Source: JBKBUF01 sp046290815
GTDB taxonomy: Bacteria; Bacteroidota; Bacteroidia; Cytophagales; Cytophagaceae
Length of the DNA: 8,697 nt
Direction of reading: 5' to 3'
Assembly: GCA_046290815.1 (NCBI GenBank)
Contig: JBKBUF010000058.1
Location: 1 to 8,697 of the forward strand
Position numbers and translations under genes: made by a program
Shown here: piece after piece, positions 5,923-8,697 of the stretch
Layout: each line of letters begins with the position of its first letter
Position numbering within the stretch: position 1 is the first letter of the stretch
Notes under the pieces: model-generated
The model's database searches: none
The model's input: only the letters and a program-made list of their open reading frames with translations
What the model was told of the DNA's origin: nothing

Positions 5923-6534
5923 ATGGAAGTTTTTTTGACAAGCATTCTGGCATTTGCATCCACTAATATTGATGACATTTTTATTTTGATGCTTTTCTTT
6001 GGTGACAAAAGATAATCAAATGACATATACATCGGACAATACCTGGGGATAATCACATTAATTGCAGTGAGCCTCGCCGGCTCATTGATAGGTAATTTTA
6101 TCGATAATAAGTATGTGGGACTTTTGGGATTATTTCCGATTTACCTCGGACTGCGGGGCGTTCTTAATTTCTTCAAAGCAGAGAATAAAGCCGAAGAATT
6201 ACAACAAAAAGAGAAGAAAAAACTAAAGACAGGATTCTTAACCGTTGCCACTATAACTTTTGCAAATGGCGGGGACAATATAGGGACTTACATACCTCTT
6301 TTTGCAACGTTGACGGCCTATAACAAGTCAATAATGATCACGATTTTTTTAGTAATGGTTTTAATTTGGCTGGCTACAGCAAAGTATCTGACAACACATC
6401 CTATATTAGCAAGAGTAATTTCAAAATACAGCCACATACTAACACCGGCTGTTTTAATTCTACTTGGAATTTATATTCTAAAAGAAAACGGGAGTTTTCA
6501 ATTATGGAATTTCACAGCAACACACTCATTCTAG
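5923..6534 (+). pseudogene. cadD: cadD-type cadmium resistance transporter with an in-frame TAA at codon 31
   Basis: ATG 5923 gives MEVFLTSILAFAS-TNIDDIFIL-MLFFGDKR and then TAA (6013-6015). The same frame then continues without any other stop to 6534, giving 204 codons in all, the usual CadD length. The continuation SNDIYIGQYLGI...SLAGSLIG matches the next CadD helix, and FANGGDNIGTYIPLFA near residues 116-131 is the second conserved loop of the family. CadD is a small LysE-superfamily exporter of Cd2+. A shorter frame from GTG 6067 (155 residues) lacks the first helices and TNIDD motif and is unlikely to work alone. One base change would restore the gene. No CadC-like regulator is seen in the 164 bases before it. 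Confidence 0.85.
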
Positions 6535-6732
6535 TGAATTAAACCAATAAAAAAAACCTATTGATTGCTTCAACTCAGAATTGCTTGTAAATCTTTTTTC
6601 CCATACCTTTTTACGGAAAATTAATTCTGCATAAATTCATAACATAGTGACAATTTAGATACGCTTGTGTGTCAACAAAGTGAATGTGACTATCGTTTAA
6701 AATATGTTTATGAAAACAAAATTGAAAATCAA

Positions 6733-6746
6733 CCTATAATTATAGG
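6733..6746. promoter_or_regulatory. Perfect 14-bp palindrome upstream of a membrane-protein gene
   Basis: CCTATAATTATAGG is identical to its own reverse complement and lies 26 bases before ATG 6773. A symmetric site of this size could bind a dimeric regulator. AT-rich palindromes occur by chance, so confidence is low. Confidence 0.3.
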
Positions 6747-6772
6747 CAAAGAATGAAACCATAAATCTTGCC

Positions 6773-7171
6773 ATGGACAATCAAATGACATATATATTAC
6801 TCGGCGGAATCAGCCAAATAATCCTCTGGCTATCATATAAGCTTCTTAAAAATCCAAAAATCTATCTTGGATTGCTTGTATTGACAGTATTGATAGCGAT
6901 TTTTGGTTATCATAATATTGACAGGGAATCTCTCAAGATGGCAAATGGCAACGCAGCAGAATGGGCATTTCTTCCTTTACTATTTATGATTTATTATTGG
7001 ATATTCAGACAGCTTTTTTTGATAATATTTAAAAAAGAACCTTTGATGACAGGCTATATGCAGAGAAGTTGGGAGCAAGCCGAATACAGACGCTTACATA
7101 TAGGAGATGCTTTATTTACCATATCGACTTTGATTTTGCCATTTCTTACAACTTTGATACTACCTAAATGA
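6773..7171 (+). CDS. Multi-pass membrane protein of unknown function
   Basis: The 132 residues have four hydrophobic spans: about 5-24 (YILLGGISQIILWLSYKLL), 30-46 (IYLGLLVLTVLIAIFGY), 64-86 (WAFLPLLFMIYYWIFRQLF...) and 110-130. A charged loop after the third span contains WEQAEYRRLHIGD. I do not recognise a family or any catalytic motif. Start ATG 6773. The next gene begins 4 bases after its stop and is also a membrane protein, so the two were probably acquired and are expressed together. Confidence 0.8.
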   Translation: MDNQMTYILLGGISQIILWLSYKLLKNPKIYLGLLVLTVLIAIFGYHNIDRESLKMANGNAAEWAFLPLLFMIYYWIFRQLFLIIFKKEPLMTGYMQRSWEQAEYRRLHIGDALFTISTLILPFLTTLILPK

Positions 7172-7175
7172 AAGT

Positions 7176-7685
7176 ATGAGTTATATCTCTTTAGATCAAA
7201 ACACAAGACTCGAAATTAAAAAACATTCAATTAAGATAATTCATGGCCATGCTTACGGGACTGTTGTGATTGGAATCTTCTTAATCATTATGTGTATTGT
7301 ACTCATTGTATTGACTGTAATAACGAGACATTTTCTGTCCGTCCCGTTTTTACTATTATTTATGGGACTAGGATTATATCAGTTTTTGGTATATAGATTA
7401 ATCGAGATCGATGGAGAATCCAACAAAATCAGAAAGTACTTTATGATAGCCGACAAGGTGATAAGGCAATATTCTGAGGAGGCACTCCCGGGAAATACAT
7501 TTGTAATAAAAACAGTTCACGATTCTGAGGGCTCTGAATCTCAATTTTACGTATTGAATTCGGACAATAGGGAACATCATATAATAAATTTTAATTCAGA
7601 GGAAACCGGGAGAAATGTCGGCAATATAATTGCAAAGAAGTCAATAAATTTTAATCTGATTTATAAAGATTATCCAGTCTCTTAA
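7176..7685 (+). CDS. Membrane protein with two helices and a PH-like/cytosolic domain, unknown function
   Basis: Residues 1-27 are polar and Lys/His-rich; two hydrophobic helices follow (about 28-49, GTVVIGIFLIIMCIVLIV..., and about 53-74). The rest (about 75-169) is a strand-rich domain with YRLIEIDGESNKIRKYF, which looks like the start of the PH-like fold found after membrane helices in many small Bacteroidota proteins. No enzyme motif is visible. It sits 4 bases downstream of the previous gene, consistent with translational coupling, and is not followed at once by another gene. Confidence 0.8.
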   Translation: MSYISLDQNTRLEIKKHSIKIIHGHAYGTVVIGIFLIIMCIVLIVLTVITRHFLSVPFLLLFMGLGLYQFLVYRLIEIDGESNKIRKYFMIADKVIRQYSEEALPGNTFVIKTVHDSEGSESQFYVLNSDNREHHIINFNSEETGRNVGNIIAKKSINFNLIYKDYPVS

Positions 7686-7801
7686 AATTATGAACGTTCC
7701 TCTTCAAGCAATGCTATTAGTATTAACCCTGTCCTTTGGTGCCGGAGCTAGATTAACAGCTATTTGTAACTGACGAAGAAAAATTACATTTTGAGGTTAC
7801 C

Positions 7802-7822
7802 TAATTGCAGTACTTGCAATTA
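7802..7822. promoter_or_regulatory. Inverted repeat (8-bp arms) just before the Cys-motif membrane protein gene
   Basis: TAATTGCA (7802-7809) and TGCAATTA (7815-7822) are exact reverse complements around GTACT. The site ends 17 bases before ATG 7840, where it could act as an operator or shape the leader RNA. It lacks a T-run, so it is not a convincing terminator for the upstream genes. Confidence 0.4.
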
Positions 7823-7839
7823 ATAGAAAAATCCTTTAA

Positions 7840-8544
7840 ATGATTAAATATAATCAGCTACATATTCCCGGCCCCTGTCAGATTCATTATGATTCTTTGC
7901 CTTATCATCCTGAAAAAAGGCCTTGCGACTCATGTCGTAAACCTGTTTATGATTTCAGAAATAAGGACGAAGAATACTTTAACAAAATATGGAAAAAGCA
8001 TAATGGAGATTTATGTGGTGCATTTACTTATGACCAATTTTCCAAAAAAGACCACCCCAACTCAAAACTCTTTACTTTAAAATCATTTCGAACAACTGTA
8101 TTTGGATTTGTGCTGGGCTTTTGGACCATGGTAAGCAAAGCCAATAACGACAATCAAATCAATCCGGAAAAAATTGAACTAAACCCTATTGACTCATCTA
8201 ATAGGATTATAAGTAAACCATTTACAGTAATGACTAAAGATTGTAAAACTTGTATAGATGAGTTTGAAATCCAATTATTAATAAATGGCACCCTTTATAA
8301 TACCTATAGAGTTAAAGATTCTTCTGTAATAGTATTACCTTCAACAGTCAAGCCTACCGACTTAGTAACCATTGAAGGCAAAAAAAGAGTATCAAGAAAA
8401 GGATGGACTAATGTAGTAACTAAAGTAAAAAGGATTCAGTTTAGATTTGAAGATAGAAATATAGTTGAGGTGAAGGCGACAAGGAAAACAAAGCTGCGAA
8501 TTATATATAAAAGAGATTGGATAGGATGTCCCAAATTTAGATAA
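7840..8544 (+). CDS. Bacteroidota membrane protein with an N-terminal IPxPC...CxxC...V.DF cysteine motif
   Basis: The N-terminus carries a motif well known at the start of many Bacteroidota envelope proteins: LHIPGPC (7-13), a gap, CDSC (29-32), PVYDF (35-39) and a further CG at 59-60. The four cysteines could bind a metal. A single helix follows (about 83-99, FRTTVFGFVLGFWTMV), so the Cys part is likely cytoplasmic and the rest periplasmic. The periplasmic part (100-234) has a CKTC pair at 135-138, strand-rich stretches and a basic C-terminus; no family is recognised there. Usual relatives carry a TonB, carboxypeptidase-like or other domain in this place. Lone gene with its own upstream inverted repeat. 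A signal-relay or TonB-like role is possible but unproven. Confidence 0.8.
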   Translation: MIKYNQLHIPGPCQIHYDSLPYHPEKRPCDSCRKPVYDFRNKDEEYFNKIWKKHNGDLCGAFTYDQFSKKDHPNSKLFTLKSFRTTVFGFVLGFWTMVSKANNDNQINPEKIELNPIDSSNRIISKPFTVMTKDCKTCIDEFEIQLLINGTLYNTYRVKDSSVIVLPSTVKPTDLVTIEGKKRVSRKGWTNVVTKVKRIQFRFEDRNIVEVKATRKTKLRIIYKRDWIGCPKFR

Positions 8545-8577
8545 AATGGTGGAAGTATAGGAGTCCAAATTAAATAA

Positions 8578-8697
8578 GGGAGGCTGTAAAATAAACTGTG
8601 TCATAAAAGTAAAAAAATGTTAAATTATACTTTTATGAACACCAAAAACAACAAAGACGAAAAATTAAAGGAATTTGAGGGCTTGTTTGAGCAAGCT
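8578..8697 (+). mobile_element. Left end of an insertion sequence (IS256-like guess), cut by the window edge
   Basis: GGGAGGCTGTAAAATAAA at 8578-8595 starts abruptly after non-coding sequence and has the look of a DDE-type IS terminal inverted repeat (GAGGCTGT...GTGTCAT). An ATG about 57 bases later begins a frame open to the window edge. The family is my best guess from this layout; the other end is outside the window. Confidence 0.5.
8635..8697 (+). CDS. Start of a probable transposase, partial
   Basis: The frame from ATG 8635 encodes MNTKNNKDEKLKEFEGLFEQ followed by A and then leaves the window. Such a charged N-terminal helix is common at the start of transposases of this kind. The start codon overlaps the right arm of a 9-bp inverted repeat (8603-8611 / 8628-8636). 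Confidence 0.5.
   Translation, partial: MNTKNNKDEKLKEFEGLFEQA

Noticed and set aside
6067..6534. A separate 155-residue membrane protein starting at GTG 6067
   Set aside because: The frame continues upstream into conserved CadD sequence, broken only by one TAA; it is the 3' part of that gene.
7690..7773. 27-codon hydrophobic frame (MNVPLQAMLLVLTLSF...) between two genes
   Set aside because: It is very short, has no clear ribosome binding site or motif, and such frames arise often in AT-rich DNA.
1..8697. CRISPR array, tRNA or rRNA genes
   Set aside because: Apart from the three short repeats near the start, there are no regularly spaced repeats, and no cloverleaf or rRNA-like sequence was seen on either strand.

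Overview
The window looks like an accessory stretch of a Bacteroidota genome (Sphingobacteriia, Cytophagia or Flavobacteriia type). The DNA is AT-rich, genes lack strong Shine-Dalgarno sites, two promoters carry the Bacteroidota -7 box TAnnTTTG, and several proteins are of families typical of that phylum (MORN/TPR protein with a Gln-after-signal-peptide end, the IPxPC...CxxC...V.DF N-terminal motif). All genes read on the + strand. Nothing in the window is a core housekeeping gene.

Layout: (1) Positions 1-119 look like the right end of an insertion sequence (three 23-24 bp repeats), joined directly to codon 2 of a MORN-repeat/TPR protein gene that has lost its own start codon. (2) A 168-bp imperfect palindrome at 1031-1198 closes that gene. 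It resembles an integron attC site, and a small one-helix membrane protein gene begins inside its last bases. (3) A compact module follows: AraC-type regulator (1595-2446), remnant of a secreted-protein gene (2537-2653), then an apparent operon of a short SDR oxidoreductase, a two-helix membrane protein and a thioredoxin-reductase-like flavoprotein with a Tat-type leader (2861-4727). Near-identical promoter blocks precede the remnant and the SDR gene. (4) A second copy of the palindromic element lies at 4994-5141, with a nearly identical core but different, self-complementary arms; a SRPBCC-fold membrane-anchored protein gene starts 12 bases after it. (5) A cadD-type cadmium-resistance transporter gene (5923-6534) is complete except for one in-frame TAA at codon 31. 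(6) Two closely spaced membrane-protein genes (6773-7685) and a Cys-motif membrane protein (7840-8544) follow, two of these preceded by clean inverted repeats. (7) The window ends in the start of another insertion sequence with the first 21 codons of its presumed transposase.

The most notable signal is the pair of long palindromic elements. Each starts just after (or well after) a stop codon, ends in CCGTTA just before or at a start codon, and keeps arm complementarity while arm sequence diverges. This is how integron attC recombination sites evolve, and it suggests that the genes were brought in as cassettes or cassette-like units. No integrase is visible here, so this remains an inference. 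The AraC/SDR/flavoprotein module lies between the elements and probably responds to an electrophile, redox or xenobiotic signal; this too is inferred from the gene families only.
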